Notes: generated from the sequence alone by a model not told the origin. 64,000 nt of DNA from Photobacterium profundum (GCF_003026285.1 NZ_PYOD01000008.1:110060-174059); one strand, 5' to 3'; counted from the stretch's first letter, positions 8,969-19,641 are shown. Made by a program: numbers and translations.

Positions 8969-10240
8969 CTAGCTGACCTGTTTTTTAAATAGCTCCCTGA
9001 ATACAGGGAAAATGTCATCCACAGTCCTTATGTTTTGCATCGCAAAGTTAGCGTGAGTTCCTTGCAGTGCTTCGTATTCTCTCCAGAGTGTTTGATGTGC
9101 TCGTCGAGTAATCTCGATATAAGAGTAATAACGGGTTACTGGTAGAATCTCTTTATTAAGTAATTCACGACAGCCTGGCGAGTCATCAGCCCAGTTATCA
9201 CCATCAGATGATTGAGCTGCATAGATGTTCCATTCAGCCGGGGAGTAACGCTTTTTAATGATGTCATTCATCATACGTAAGGCGCTGGATACAATTGTTC
9301 CCCCAGTTTCTTGTGAGTAGAAAAACTCGTGTTCATCGACTTCTTTAGCTTGTGTATGGTGGCGAATAAAGACCACATCTACATTTTTGTAGGTCCGATT
9401 TAAAAACAAATACAACAAAATGTAGAAGCGTTTCGCGATGTCTTTTGTAGCTTGATCCATCGAACCAGAGACATCCATTAAGCAGAACATAACTGCTTGG
9501 CTACTTGGCTGAGGACGACGCTCATAGTTTTTGTAGCGTAAGTCAAAGGTATCAATAAACGGCACGCTGCTTATTTTCTTTTGCAGTGCCTCTATTTCTT
9601 CTAGAATTTTCTTTTCTTCAAATGGTTGTGCAGGCTCTGTGGTCTGTAACAAGTCTAGGGCTTGTTCAAATTCACGTAGTTGTCTGCGTTTACCTGCCGT
9701 CATTGCTGTTCGACGTGCCAACGAATTTTGTAATGATCGTACTATGGCAATATTCGACGGTACACCGGCAGATTTATAACCAGAACGGAACGTCTTCCAT
9801 TCAACAATTTTATTGAGTTGGTTCTTTTGAAGGTTTGGTAATTCCAAATCTTCAAACAGTAAATCAAGGTATTCATCTTTCGATATTTGAAAGACGAATT
9901 CATCCTCTCCTTCACCATCTTGGCTAGCTTGACCTTCACCTGCGCCACCTTGCCCACCCCCACTAGGGGGGCGTTCAATACGATCGCCGGGGCTAAATTG
10001 GTCGTTGCCTGGATGAACAACATTACGTTGTCCACCACGGCCTTGATGAAAGCTTGGCTCTCTGATATCGCGAGAAGGGATAGTAATATCTTCCCCGCTC
10101 TCAACATCGGTGATAGAGCGCTTATTGACCGCATCCGCAATTGATTCTTTAATTTGCGATTTATGGCGGCGTAAAAAGCGCTGACGATTCACCGTGCTTT
10201 TATTTTTACCATTGAGCCTGCGGTCTATAAAATGCGCCAT
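8969..10240 (-). CDS. yeaH: YeaH (UPF0229/DUF444), VWA-like protein
   Basis: The 423-residue protein begins with [20 protein letters not shown], typical of UPF0229. A Gly/Gln-rich linker follows at about residues 85-110. The C-terminal half contains [22 protein letters not shown], a von Willebrand factor A metal site (DxSxS), with [12 protein letters not shown] further on. Members are linked genetically and by expression to the kinase PrkA in stationary-phase and nitrogen stress. It lies between prkA (49 nt upstream) and ycgB, so one operon is likely. The same three genes are linked in many proteobacteria. Confidence 0.92.
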   Translation of the reverse strand: MAHFIDRRLNGKNKSTVNRQRFLRRHKSQIKESIADAVNKRSITDVESGEDITIPSRDIREPSFHQGRGGQRNVVHPGNDQFSPGDRIERPPSGGGQGGAGEGQASQDGEGEDEFVFQISKDEYLDLLFEDLELPNLQKNQLNKIVEWKTFRSGYKSAGVPSNIAIVRSLQNSLARRTAMTAGKRRQLREFEQALDLLQTTEPAQPFEEKKILEEIEALQKKISSVPFIDTFDLRYKNYERRPQPSSQAVMFCLMDVSGSMDQATKDIAKRFYILLYLFLNRTYKNVDVVFIRHHTQAKEVDEHEFFYSQETGGTIVSSALRMMNDIIKKRYSPAEWNIYAAQSSDGDNWADDSPGCRELLNKEILPVTRYYSYIEITRRAHQTLWREYEALQGTHANFAMQNIRTVDDIFPVFRELFKKQVS

Positions 10241-10289
10241 AAGCTCTCCCCCCTGTTTATTTATCCTACCGCGTATTCATCTTCTGTAT

Positions 10290-12224
10290 TTATGAAGATT
10301 TACGTACGCGTAGATACCATTCAGATAACAAACGTACTTGTTTGCGGGTGTAACCTTTTTCCATCATTCGCGCGACAAAATCATCATGTTTCTTTTGTTC
10401 ATCTGTTGATGTTTTGGCATTGAAGGAAATAACAGGAAGCAGTTCTTCCGTATTCGAGAACATCTTCTTCTCAATTACAGTGCGCAGTTTTTCATAGCTG
10501 GTCCAATTTGGATTTGTTCCTGCATTGTTAGCTCGTGCACGAAGTACGAAGTTCACAATCTCATTTCGGAAATCTTTTGGATTACTGATCCCAGCAGGTT
10601 TTTCAATTTTTTCCAATTCATTATTCAATGCTGAACGGTCAAATAGTTGCCCTGTATCTGGGTCGCGGTACTCTTGATCTTGAATCCAAAAATCAGCGTA
10701 ACTCACGTAGCGATCAAAGATATTCTGACCGTACTCAGAGTAAGACTCGAGATATGCGGTTTGGATTTCTTTTCCAATAAACTCAACATATTTCGGAATC
10801 AAATAACCTTTCAAAAATTCAAGGTATTTTTCAGACAGATCTTGCGGGAATTGTTCACGCTCAATTTGTTGTTCAAGTACGTAGAATAGATGAACAGGGT
10901 TCGCTGCAACTTCGGAGTGATCGAAGTTAAATACTCGGGATAGGATCTTAAAGGCAAAACGAGTCGATAGACCGTTCATTCCTTCGTCTACACCCGCGTA
11001 ATCACGGTATTCTTGGTACGATTTTGCTTTAGGATCGGTATCTTTTAATGTTTCGCCGTCATAGACACGCATTTTCGAGTAGATGCTTGAATTTTCAGGC
11101 TCTTTCAAGCGAGAAAGTGCGGTGAATCGAGCAAGGATTTCTAGCGTGCTAGGTGAGCATGGTGCTGAAGATAGCTCACTGTTTTGCAGTAGTTTTTTGT
11201 AAATTCGGATTTCTTCCGAAACACGTAAACAATAAGGCACTTTCACGATGTAAACACGGTCGAGGAAGGCTTCGTTATTTTTATTATTTCGGAATGTTTG
11301 CCACTCAGATTCATTTGAGTGAGCCAGAATGATACCGTCAAACGGCAATGCTGATAAACCTTCAGTACCGTTGTAGTTACCTTCCTGTGTGGCTGTTAGT
11401 AGAGGGTGCAGCACTTTTAGTGGCGCTTTAAACATCTCTACAAATTCCATCATCCCTTGGTTAGCTTTACACAAGGCACCTGAATAACTATATGCATCAG
11501 GATCATCTTGTGAGAAGTGCTCAAGTTGGCGAATATCGACTTTACCCACTAAGGCTGAGATATCTTGGTTGTTTTCATCACCAGGCTCAGTTTTAGCAAT
11601 ACCGACTTGATCTAGAATAGATGGACGTACCTTGATAACTTTAAATTTGGTGATGTCACCGCCAAATTCATGCAAACGTTTTGCAGCCCAAGGAGACATA
11701 ATACTATTTAGATAACGATCCGGAATGCCGTATTCTTTATTTAGAATATCGCTATCTTCATTTTTGTCGAATAAGCAGAAAGGGTGGTCATTAACGGGGC
11801 TACGTTCACCGTTTGCCGTTAAAATATAGATTGGTACTTTTTGCATTAAGCTTTTTAGCTTTTCTGCTAATGATGATTTACCGCCACCTACTGGGCCAAG
11901 TAAATACAAGATTTGTTTACGCTCTTCTAGGCCCTGTGCTGCATGCTTTAAGTAGGAAACAATTTGTTCTATCGCATCTTCCATGCCATAGAAATCTTCG
12001 AATGTTTCGTAGCGTGAAATCACACGGTTAGAGAAAAGTCTGCTCAAGCATGGATCTTGAGCGGTATCGATCATTTTTGGTTCACCGATGGCCATAAGCA
12101 GACGTTCTGCTGCGTTCACATATGAACTACGGTCATTACGGCAGATCTCAAGGAATTCTTGCAACGAAAGCTCTTCATCCTTGGCTTCTTCATAGCGTTG
12201 ACGATAATGGTCAAAAATACTCAT
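10290..12224 (-). CDS. prkA: PrkA serine protein kinase (YeaG)
   Basis: The 644-residue protein is the same length as E. coli YeaG and almost colinear with it. An AAA-like N-terminal domain carries the P-loop GPVGGGKSSLAEKL and FNGIILAHSNESEW-like sequence; the C-terminal part is the PrkA kinase-like domain ending CYLR-type LLSEWYLRVRKSS. In enteric bacteria it acts in nitrogen and acid stress and stationary phase. I choose the ATG ending at 12224 (MSIFDHYRQRYEEAKDEE), which has a strong AGGGGG site; an earlier ATG at 12254 adds ten unlike residues. It heads prkA-yeaH-ycgB and has a 600-bp AT-rich upstream region. Confidence 0.95.
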   Translation of the reverse strand: MSIFDHYRQRYEEAKDEELSLQEFLEICRNDRSSYVNAAERLLMAIGEPKMIDTAQDPCLSRLFSNRVISRYETFEDFYGMEDAIEQIVSYLKHAAQGLEERKQILYLLGPVGGGKSSLAEKLKSLMQKVPIYILTANGERSPVNDHPFCLFDKNEDSDILNKEYGIPDRYLNSIMSPWAAKRLHEFGGDITKFKVIKVRPSILDQVGIAKTEPGDENNQDISALVGKVDIRQLEHFSQDDPDAYSYSGALCKANQGMMEFVEMFKAPLKVLHPLLTATQEGNYNGTEGLSALPFDGIILAHSNESEWQTFRNNKNNEAFLDRVYIVKVPYCLRVSEEIRIYKKLLQNSELSSAPCSPSTLEILARFTALSRLKEPENSSIYSKMRVYDGETLKDTDPKAKSYQEYRDYAGVDEGMNGLSTRFAFKILSRVFNFDHSEVAANPVHLFYVLEQQIEREQFPQDLSEKYLEFLKGYLIPKYVEFIGKEIQTAYLESYSEYGQNIFDRYVSYADFWIQDQEYRDPDTGQLFDRSALNNELEKIEKPAGISNPKDFRNEIVNFVLRARANNAGTNPNWTSYEKLRTVIEKKMFSNTEELLPVISFNAKTSTDEQKKHDDFVARMMEKGYTRKQVRLLSEWYLRVRKSS

Positions 12225-12254
12225 GGTATGCCCCCTGAATCGTTCTTTAATCAA

Positions 12255-12827
12255 TTAGAAAGGACGAAAACAAAAAACTTTCACATCCCTCATATCTAAG
12301 ACTAGACCTAACTGATCAAAATGCTGCACTGAGTTGTTGGTTTTTAAATAAATTTCCTTTTTTCTTTCATTTCGCTAGCTTGTATATTTCTTGTTCACAA
12401 TCTCACTATCCTCTTAAAAAACGGGAGATGCAAGCGAGATTGTTAGTAAAATGTAACTGAAATTTGCTGATATTCAGTATTCGTTCTATCAATAGTCGTT
12501 AAAATTATTTAATTAATATATCTTGGTTTTATATGCTTTCTTATCGTTATTCTATAATTGAATTAAATTTTTGACGTCTATTTTATGGAGTATTACTGCG
12601 TTTTAAAGGCTGTTCGTATAATGATAAGAAATGTACTTTTACCTATTTATGTATTTTTTTGTGCTATGCGAATGAATTTATTTGTCTATTTTTGATAGTG
12701 AATAAAAAAACACGTTGAATTGGCTATATTTCTCTTTGTTGATGCTTATTTTTTGAGCGAAATCAACAACCCTGTTTTAAGCTTGAGATGTAGAACAATA
12801 AAAAGCATAGATAGGGGATTTTGATTT
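12255..12827. other. long AT-rich spacer upstream of prkA and the VOC gene
   Basis: The spacer separates two divergent genes and holds no convincing ORF. It has one imperfect structural feature: ACAATCTC at 12397-12404 and its complement GAGATTGT at 12436-12443, a possible hairpin 170-220 nt upstream of the prkA start. I looked for a sigma-54 promoter facing prkA and saw no good match. Confidence 0.5.
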
Positions 12828-13208
12828 ATGGGTATTTCACGTGTTGATACAGTATCAATTCCTGTTTCTAATCAGAGTCAGGCATTGTTATTTTATCGTG
12901 ATGCGTTGGGCTTTGAATTAGTACGTGATCATCATGCAAATAATAAGAAACGCTGGATTCAACTCGCACCTAAAGGGGCGGAAACAACCATTAGTTTAGT
13001 GGTGCCATTTGCTGGAATGAAAGCGGGCTCTGTACAAGGACTGGTGGTTCAAACTGATGATATAACATCAACTTATAATGAATTAGCGGACCGGGGGGTT
13101 AGTTTGTCTGAGATTGTGTCACTTATTGGTGGTCGTTTTGCTACGTTCACGGATCCAGATGGTAACGGTTGGGTACTCATTGAAGCGACATCGCATATGA
13201 TGGCTTAA
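12828..13208 (+). CDS. VOC-superfamily (glyoxalase-like) protein
   Basis: The 126-residue protein has one vicinal oxygen chelate module: VDTVSIPVSNQSQALLFYRDALGFEL at the N-terminus and GRFATFTDPDGNGWVLIEA at the C-terminus, the latter with a conserved metal-ligand Glu. Residues that would bind metal in GloA are only partly kept (the N-terminal His is replaced by the STSIP-like SIPV context), so it may bind a different ligand or be non-catalytic. GGGG lies 7 nt before the ATG. It is divergent from prkA and single. Confidence 0.75.
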   Translation: MGISRVDTVSIPVSNQSQALLFYRDALGFELVRDHHANNKKRWIQLAPKGAETTISLVVPFAGMKAGSVQGLVVQTDDITSTYNELADRGVSLSEIVSLIGGRFATFTDPDGNGWVLIEATSHMMA

Positions 13209-13308
13209 TGATCATTGTTTCTAGCATGCAGGTAGCAATAAGCCGCACAGTTATGCGGCTTGAAATACTGAACATTAAGCTTATCAAAAGTAAGTAATGA
13301 TAGTTGAC

Positions 13309-14184
13309 TTACTTCTTCACAGAAATCAGTGTGCTTAGAGTGTGGGATTGACCTGGTGCAAGCTCAATACCTTTGCCATGGATCGTTGATTCAACACACA
13401 CCATGGTTTCAAAACTATTATCAGCCATGTCACTCATGCTGATTGATAAGTCTTGCCAAGGATTCCAAATAACCGCTGCGTTATGCCCTTGGTTTTTAAC
13501 TGCAATTTTGCGTTGATTATTTTTATCATTAATCTCGATGATTTCTTGTGGAGAGGTATAAACGCGATCAACTTCTTGAGTAAATACGAGTGTGTCGTTA
13601 CCTTCTGCGGCTTTACCGCCTTTTGTGCTATCGCTGAAATTTTTACCCATACCAGTAATGTCAACAGTGTTGATATCTGCAACAGTAAAGTAAGTGTGTA
13701 AGGCTCCACCATATGACCAGCTATGATCATCGACATTGGTTGATGTTAAGTGGACTTTAAGTTCTGTACCAATTTCAAAAATCAGTTCATTTTTGAATTT
13801 ATGTGGCCACATTTCACGTGTTGATTCAGAGTCTTCTAACATCAGCGAAATAATCACGCCATTGCTATTTTCACGGTGTTCTTTGAGTGTCCATTGACTG
13901 TTTCGTGCAAAACCATGAGACGGTGTTGCTGCTTTTCCAAACCAAGGCCAGCAGACAGGAATACCTCCACGAATGGCTTTAGTTGTGTCAAACTCCGCTT
14001 TTTCGCTAAGCCATATTACATCTTGCTCACCTGCTGGTTTGAACCAAATTAGGTGTCCACCATGAAGAGATATACCCGCTTCGGCAGTATTATGAATAAC
14101 GCGAACTATTTTCACGCCCTGAAATTCACAAATGGTAACAGCATCTGAAAGTGCATTAATCGTTGAAAGCTTACGTAAATCCAT
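13309..14184 (-). CDS. yeaD: D-hexose-6-phosphate mutarotase (YeaD)
   Basis: An aldose-1-epimerase-fold enzyme that interconverts the anomers of glucose 6-phosphate. The 291 residues contain GISLHGGHLIWFKPAGEQDVIWLSE, IRGGIPVCWPWFG, HGFARNSQWTL, and a late VCVESTIHGKGIELAPGQSHTL, the family blocks that hold the catalytic His and Glu. It lies downstream of gapA on the same strand, as in E. coli. Here a terminator and a 353-bp spacer intervene, so it probably has its own promoter. The spacer shows no other gene. Confidence 0.9.
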   Translation of the reverse strand: MDLRKLSTINALSDAVTICEFQGVKIVRVIHNTAEAGISLHGGHLIWFKPAGEQDVIWLSEKAEFDTTKAIRGGIPVCWPWFGKAATPSHGFARNSQWTLKEHRENSNGVIISLMLEDSESTREMWPHKFKNELIFEIGTELKVHLTSTNVDDHSWSYGGALHTYFTVADINTVDITGMGKNFSDSTKGGKAAEGNDTLVFTQEVDRVYTSPQEIIEINDKNNQRKIAVKNQGHNAAVIWNPWQDLSISMSDMADNSFETMVCVESTIHGKGIELAPGQSHTLSTLISVKK

Positions 14185-14489
14185 CGACTATTCCTTACTT
14201 AACTATGATTTAAATGTTTATTCAGCTATTTAATCAAAATTTCGGGTAGAAAAGATAGTTGAATAAATACTTATTTTTCTTTTAAAAATATCATCATTTA
14301 TGAAAACTTATTTGTTAAATTTGTAAAATCTCAACAATGGGAGCGGATGTAAACCTGACTCTGTGGCGGTTCAATGATACTAAAAGTGATCTATTTATAG
14401 TGTTGTGTTGTCAGTTGTAATACTAAAGGGGTGGGGTTCAATGAGTATGGCGGTGCAAATATCAATTGTTGTGTGTATTACAGATATAA
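14185..14489. other. spacer between gapA terminator and yeaD
   Basis: This AT-rich stretch would contain the yeaD promoter on the minus strand. A 20-codon frame at 14441-14503 (+) runs into the gapA terminator and is not credible as a gene. I see nothing else. Confidence 0.4.
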
Positions 14490-14516
14490 AAAAAGGTAGC
14501 TAATCGCTACCTTTTT
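14490..14516 (-). terminator. gapA terminator
   Basis: The stem AAAAAGGTAGC (14490-14500) pairs with GCTACCTTTTT (14506-14516) over a 5-nt loop. On the minus strand the stem is followed by more T residues, as expected for gapA. Confidence 0.85.
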
Positions 14517-14536
14517 ATCACTTTACTAAGTAATAA

Positions 14537-15658
<1,122 letters not shown>

Positions 15659-15683
15659 TTACATTCTTACTACAACGTTGTTA

Positions 15684-15706
15684 ATTTGAACGCTATTTGT
15701 TCAAAT
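15684..15706. promoter_or_regulatory. 8+7+8 inverted repeat in the gapA-msrB spacer
   Basis: ATTTGAAC (15684-15691) and its exact complement GTTCAAAT (15699-15706) flank a 7-nt centre. It sits about 150 bp from the gapA start and 160 bp from the msrB start, where an operator could serve either gene. The pattern is unlike HexR or Cra consensus sites as I know them. The regulator is unknown. Confidence 0.45.
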
Positions 15707-15867
15707 ATCCGGCGTTATAGTTATTAACTTTCAATATGGTACCTAAGAACAAAAATTGTCTTAGGCATGTAAACAAATCTTCAGAGCAGAAAGTATGTGC
15801 TACAGTTGTGATAATTGGCAAGCCTAAATGTCAGTTAGTGCTGAAATGGATGAAAATAGGTTTTAAA

Positions 15868-16257
15868 ATGACTAATAAAACAAATGCTTATTGGCGAGAA
15901 CAATTAACCGACGATCAATATCATATTTGTAGAGAAAAGGGGACCGAGGCTCCTTTTTCGGGAACATTGCTGCATAACCGTGAAACTGGCCTTTATAGCT
16001 GCACATGCTGTGAAGCCCCTTTATTTGTATCTGACAACAAATACGACTCTGGCTGCGGTTGGCCAAGTTTTGATGCGCCTGTGAATAAGGAAGCAGTCCG
16101 ATATATTGAAGATGTTTCACATGGTATGCAGCGTACTGAAATTCGCTGTGCAAGTTGCGATAGTCATTTAGGGCATGTATTTCCTGACGGACCAAACACA
16201 ACCGGTGAGCGGTATTGTGTTAACTCAGTGTCTTTAGTATTTAATACGAAAGAGTAA
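15868..16257 (+). CDS. msrB: peptide-methionine (R)-S-oxide reductase MsrB
   Basis: MsrB repairs oxidised methionine of the R epimer. From the ATG at 15868 the protein has 129 residues, near the usual length. Zinc is held by two CxxC pairs (SCTCCEAP and RCASCDSH). The catalytic Cys is in the RYCVNSVSL motif, with [11 protein letters not shown] and GHVFPDGP as substrate-binding blocks. The catalytic residue is a TGT Cys codon, not a selenocysteine TGA. An open frame begins earlier at 15736 but the extra 44 residues are unlike the family, so I reject that start. It is divergent from gapA. Confidence 0.93.
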   Translation: MTNKTNAYWREQLTDDQYHICREKGTEAPFSGTLLHNRETGLYSCTCCEAPLFVSDNKYDSGCGWPSFDAPVNKEAVRYIEDVSHGMQRTEIRCASCDSHLGHVFPDGPNTTGERYCVNSVSLVFNTKE

Positions 16258-16270
16258 AAAAGTGATTGGA

Positions 16271-16300
16271 ATTTAAAAGGACGAGAGTGTCCTTTTAAAT
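16271..16300 (+). terminator. msrB terminator
   Basis: ATTTAAAAGGAC (16271-16282) pairs with GTCCTTTTAAAT (16289-16300) over a 6-nt loop, 14 nt after the msrB stop. Confidence 0.7.
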
Positions 16301-16345
16301 TTATTATGTAGAAGTAGTGAAACTATGATGCCGCTAATATGATTT

Positions 16346-16385
16346 GTTATTTTGTTATTTTGTTATTTTGTTATTTTGTTATTTT
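16346..16385. repeat. five tandem copies of GTTATTTT
   Basis: Five exact 8-bp units lie just downstream of the stop codon of the minus-strand lipoprotein gene (stop at 16392-16394). The period of 8 is not a multiple of three, but no frame depends on it, so slippage would alter only the 3' untranslated region. Confidence 0.8.
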
Positions 16386-16391
16386 GTGGTT

Positions 16392-17204
16392 TTATTTCAT
16401 CATATCTGCGGTAAATTCCCCTTTCTTGAGTGCATTTGTGATTTTATTAGCACTGTTATCTAATGTCTCTCGTTTACTGTCTGCCATTGGATATAAAGCG
16501 GCGAGCTTTTCTTTGTTCGCGACGGGTAGGTTAAAATGTGATCCTACTGTTGCCCAGATATACGCATTCTGAGTAAATCCTTCCTGATGCGAAATTGTTG
16601 CCAGACTCTGGATAATTTCAGGTTGTATCTTATCTCCTTTTTTATACAGTTCTAATGCATGCATCAATAACGCTAGTGTTTTGTCTTTATCGTTATAGGT
16701 GTAATAGGTTGCAAGTGCGAGCTGCAAGGCGGGCGTTTCTAATTTTGGGGTACCCTCTAGTAATAAAAATTGACGCAATGCATTTTTATCACCTTGGCTC
16801 CAACGGTAATAAATAATGTCGGGATCCGGTGACGTTGATAGCTCTAAGTTCAAACGTTTAATGGCGTCGTAGCTATGAATGAGTGCATTCATGCGGATAC
16901 TCTTACGTTCCTTCAATTCCGTCGGTTCAATACGTGCCGCGTACTCTAAGCATTTTTGATAATCGTATGTGAATTGCAGTTCTTTGAATTTTTCAGTATC
17001 AGTTGGATTTTTCTGCACATCAAAACGTTGCCAAATTAAATTCGTGCGTTGAATCCGACATTGGCCATCGTTGACATTTAATTCTGCACACAATGCAGGG
17101 TAACTTTCACATAAACTGTCTGTCGTTCGATGACGTTCGTAGCAGCCGCTCAATAGCGTTGTTAGGGTCGCTAAGAGAGCAAGTTTAATGAGTTGGGAAG
17201 GCAT
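16392..17204 (-). CDS. DUF2989-type lipoprotein
   Basis: The N-terminus is a lipoprotein signal, LALLATLTTLLSGCYERHR, with the lipidated Cys at 21. The rest (270 residues in all) is helical and soluble, with further cysteines (CESYPALC, GQCRI, KCLEY) and TPR-like helices in the C-terminal half, such as ALQLALATYYTYNDKDKTLA. It resembles the DUF2989 lipoproteins of Vibrionaceae and Shewanella, for which no function is known. The protein probably sits on the periplasmic face of a membrane. It stands alone between msrB and yeaC. Confidence 0.7.
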   Translation of the reverse strand: MPSQLIKLALLATLTTLLSGCYERHRTTDSLCESYPALCAELNVNDGQCRIQRTNLIWQRFDVQKNPTDTEKFKELQFTYDYQKCLEYAARIEPTELKERKSIRMNALIHSYDAIKRLNLELSTSPDPDIIYYRWSQGDKNALRQFLLLEGTPKLETPALQLALATYYTYNDKDKTLALLMHALELYKKGDKIQPEIIQSLATISHQEGFTQNAYIWATVGSHFNLPVANKEKLAALYPMADSKRETLDNSANKITNALKKGEFTADMMK

Positions 17205-17462
17205 AAATTATCGTCGCTCGTCAACAGGTTAAAGGAGGCAGCACGTTCTATGGTTGATTATTCATAAGTCTATCAGTAAATAGTGTGGCATCAGTGTGAA
17301 CGACAATATAAATGTGATCATCAAAGCAGAAATACGGTTCTTACTTGACTGTTTTTACCATGTCTTTATGGTTAGCGCTAAGGAAGTAATAAGGCTTATA
17401 CCATATTTAACGTAATGGCGGATCGTAAACGCACGGATGTGAGTCGTGCAACGGAGTGAAAA

Positions 17463-17768
17463 ATGGATGTAAAACAATTATTAGACGTAATGACGCCAGA
17501 AGTATATCAGCGAATCTCAACCGCTGTTGAAATCGGTAAATGGCCCGATGGCTCGGTATTAACGCAAGAGCAGCGTGATTCTGCGCAGCAAGCCGTCATG
17601 CTATACCAGTCGCGACATAACGATAATGCTGAACATATGTCGGTAGAAGCTGGTGGCGACATTAAATTTAAGTCAAAAGCAGAATTGAAGCGCGACTTTG
17701 GCGTAAAGGAGCCATTGTTAGAGTCTGATCTTAATGATATTGCGCGCTTTGGTCATAACGATTTATAG
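17463..17768 (+). CDS. yeaC: YeaC family protein (DUF1315)
   Basis: The 101-residue protein contains the YeaC pattern YQRISTAVEIGKWPDG followed by LTQEQRD, AVMLYQSRHN, and a C-terminal KSKAELKRDFG. The family is small, cytosolic and without known function. In E. coli yeaC lies near msrB (yeaA), gapA and ansA, and the same neighbours are found here, which supports the identification. GGAG lies close before the ATG. It converges on the GST-like gene with only 9 nt between the stops. Confidence 0.88.
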   Translation: MDVKQLLDVMTPEVYQRISTAVEIGKWPDGSVLTQEQRDSAQQAVMLYQSRHNDNAEHMSVEAGGDIKFKSKAELKRDFGVKEPLLESDLNDIARFGHNDL

Positions 17769-17777
17769 AGCAATTTT

Positions 17778-18446
17778 TTAGTCTGCTTTAAAGATCATGG
17801 GTTCACAGTAAAAGCTACTGAGCTCATGGTTTTCTTCACTGATGAGGTTCGCAATCCAAGGCTCTTGTTCTATCGTGCTGATGTAAGCATGTAACTTGGG
17901 ATAATGTGAATTGAGCCTTAAGCCTGCCATCCAGCCATTTCGAAAGATGCTCCATAAGCTCACTTCTGCCATTGAAAAGTGTTCGCACACATACCCTTTT
18001 GCTGGTATTTGTTGTTCTAAATAATTCAGCACCATTGGAAGGTGATGTTGTAAGCACTGATCGATGGCATCTTGATCAACGTCTTTATTAAGGATTTTAC
18101 CTCGTAATACTTTTTGGTAGAAAAGCACCCCACCAATGAGCGAAGTTAATCGTGTATCTGAATATTCTTCTAGCCAACGTATCTTTGCTCTATCTTCTGC
18201 TGTACCTGGATAGAGGGGCGGTACGGGGCATATATCATCGAGGTAATGTGCGATAACGGTGGAATCCATGATCGTTTGATTATTGTGTTCTAGAACGGGC
18301 ACTTTCCCCATTGGGTGACGTTTATGAGCCAATTCTTTTTCAAGATAAGGGTTTAGCGGCTGTAGATCATAAGTAATGCCTTTATAAGCAAGTGCCAACA
18401 TGATTTTTCTTACAAAAGGGGAAATGGATGCACCGTGCAAAATCAT
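17778..18446 (-). CDS. glutathione S-transferase family protein
   Basis: The 222 residues show a thioredoxin-like N-domain, MILHGASISPFVRKIMLALAYKG, with a Ser in the position of the catalytic Ser/Cys of bacterial GSTs. PMGKVPVLEHNNQTIMDSTVIAHYLDD follows, giving the conserved cis-Pro and the DS glutathione contact. The C-terminal helical domain has HFSMAEVSLWSI in place of the N-capping box. The substrate cannot be told from sequence. It ends facing yeaC and is followed upstream by a terminator for ansA. Confidence 0.82.
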   Translation of the reverse strand: MILHGASISPFVRKIMLALAYKGITYDLQPLNPYLEKELAHKRHPMGKVPVLEHNNQTIMDSTVIAHYLDDICPVPPLYPGTAEDRAKIRWLEEYSDTRLTSLIGGVLFYQKVLRGKILNKDVDQDAIDQCLQHHLPMVLNYLEQQIPAKGYVCEHFSMAEVSLWSIFRNGWMAGLRLNSHYPKLHAYISTIEQEPWIANLISEENHELSSFYCEPMIFKAD

Positions 18447-18490
18447 AGTTATTTCTCAAGCTAACTTTATTGGTAATAAGTGTAGCTCTA

Positions 18491-18523
18491 AAAAAAGAGC
18501 CGAATTAAATTCGACTCTTTTTT
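18491..18523 (-). terminator. terminator after ansA
   Basis: AAAAAAGAG (18491-18499) pairs with CTCTTTTTT (18515-18523) and CGAAT with ATTCG inside it, with one C-A mismatch. It is placed to end ansA before the GST-like gene. Confidence 0.75.
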
Positions 18524-18549
18524 GATGATTTTACAGCACATCAATAAAC

Positions 18550-19560
18550 TTACAGGGTAAGTTCACCACGTAAATCTTGCTGCATCATACTGCGAATAGT
18601 TTCTACCGGAAAATCGGTACTTAACAAGTAGTGCAGTTTAGCGAGTGCTGCTTCAGGGGTCATATCATAACCGCTTAATACACCAGCATCAGCGAGTGCA
18701 CAGCCTGTCGCGTAACCCCCCATGTTCACTTTGCCAGAAAGGCATTGCGTAAGGTTCATTACAATCACGCCACGTTCACTTGCTTCTTTCAGTTGAGCGA
18801 GTAAATCGGGGTTTTGTGGTGCGTTACCTACACCAAATGTCAGCAAAATCATTGCATTAACAGGTTGGCGTAAAGTGTTACGAATTACTTCAGGTGAAAT
18901 GCCAGGGTACATTGTAATGACACCAATAGGCTGCGGTGTTATTGCATTGACCTTAAAATTACCTTCAGGCTTCTTATCAAGTTCAACATTATTCAACTTG
19001 ATATTAATACCAGCCTCAAGCAAAGGAGGCATGTTCGGTGAGATGAAAGCACCAAAGCCGTCAGCATGTGCTTTGGTACTTCGGTTTCCACGAATTAGCT
19101 GGTTATTGAAGAACAGCGTTACTTCATTGATTGGGTAATTAGCCGCAATATGAAGTGAATTCAATAGATTACTTTGCCCATCAGAACGTAATTCAGCTAA
19201 AGGAATTTGCGATCCTGTTACAATAACGGGCTTATCTAGGTTCTCAAACATGAACGACAAAGCTGAAGCAGTGTAAGCCATGGTGTCCGTACCATGCAAA
19301 ATGACAAAACCGTCATACTTGTCGTAGTTTGCTTTGATATCATCCGCTATACGCTGCCAATCCTCTGGCGACATATCAGACGAGTCAATAAGCGGCTCGT
19401 ATTCGTGGATAGTAAACTCTGGCATTTCCGCACGGTGGAATTCCGGCATGTTATCCAGTTGATTTTGCATAAATCCAGCAACAGGTACGTAGCCATGATC
19501 TGACTTTTGCATACCAATGGTGCCGCCGGTGTAAGCAATGTAAATATTTTTTCTTTCCAT
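18550..19560 (-). CDS. ansA: cytoplasmic L-asparaginase I
   Basis: AnsA hydrolyses L-asparagine to aspartate and ammonia in the cytosol. The 336-residue protein closely follows E. coli AnsA: IYIAYTGGTIGMQ with the first nucleophilic Thr, DGFVILHGTDTMAYTASALSF with the second Thr-Asp pair, and no signal peptide. The C-terminal LTQCLSGKVNMGGYATG is the allosteric-site region of type I enzymes. I begin at the ATG ending at 19560; a longer in-frame start at 19596 adds 12 residues unlike the family. It follows sppA on the same strand, as in E. coli, with a terminator between. Confidence 0.93.
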   Translation of the reverse strand: MERKNIYIAYTGGTIGMQKSDHGYVPVAGFMQNQLDNMPEFHRAEMPEFTIHEYEPLIDSSDMSPEDWQRIADDIKANYDKYDGFVILHGTDTMAYTASALSFMFENLDKPVIVTGSQIPLAELRSDGQSNLLNSLHIAANYPINEVTLFFNNQLIRGNRSTKAHADGFGAFISPNMPPLLEAGINIKLNNVELDKKPEGNFKVNAITPQPIGVITMYPGISPEVIRNTLRQPVNAMILLTFGVGNAPQNPDLLAQLKEASERGVIVMNLTQCLSGKVNMGGYATGCALADAGVLSGYDMTPEAALAKLHYLLSTDFPVETIRSMMQQDLRGELTL

Positions 19561-19621
19561 AATCGGGTACAGACTTATCGGTTTTGGTGAGCGCATTATA
19601 CGGTTAACGAACGGTAAAAAA

Positions 19622-19641
19622 AGCCCAGCATATGCTGGGCT
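19622..19641 (-). terminator. sppA terminator
   Basis: AGCCCAGCA and TGCTGGGCT form a 9-bp stem with a 2-nt centre directly after the sppA stop. On the minus strand a run of seven T follows. Confidence 0.85.

Noticed and set aside
14441..14503. 20-codon ORF before the gapA terminator
   Set aside because: It has a GGGG-type upstream stretch, but the frame ends inside the terminator stem and faces against gapA; no coding character.
15736..15867. 44-residue N-terminal extension of MsrB
   Set aside because: The extension is unlike MsrB, has no signal-peptide character, and the ATG at 15868 gives the normal family length.
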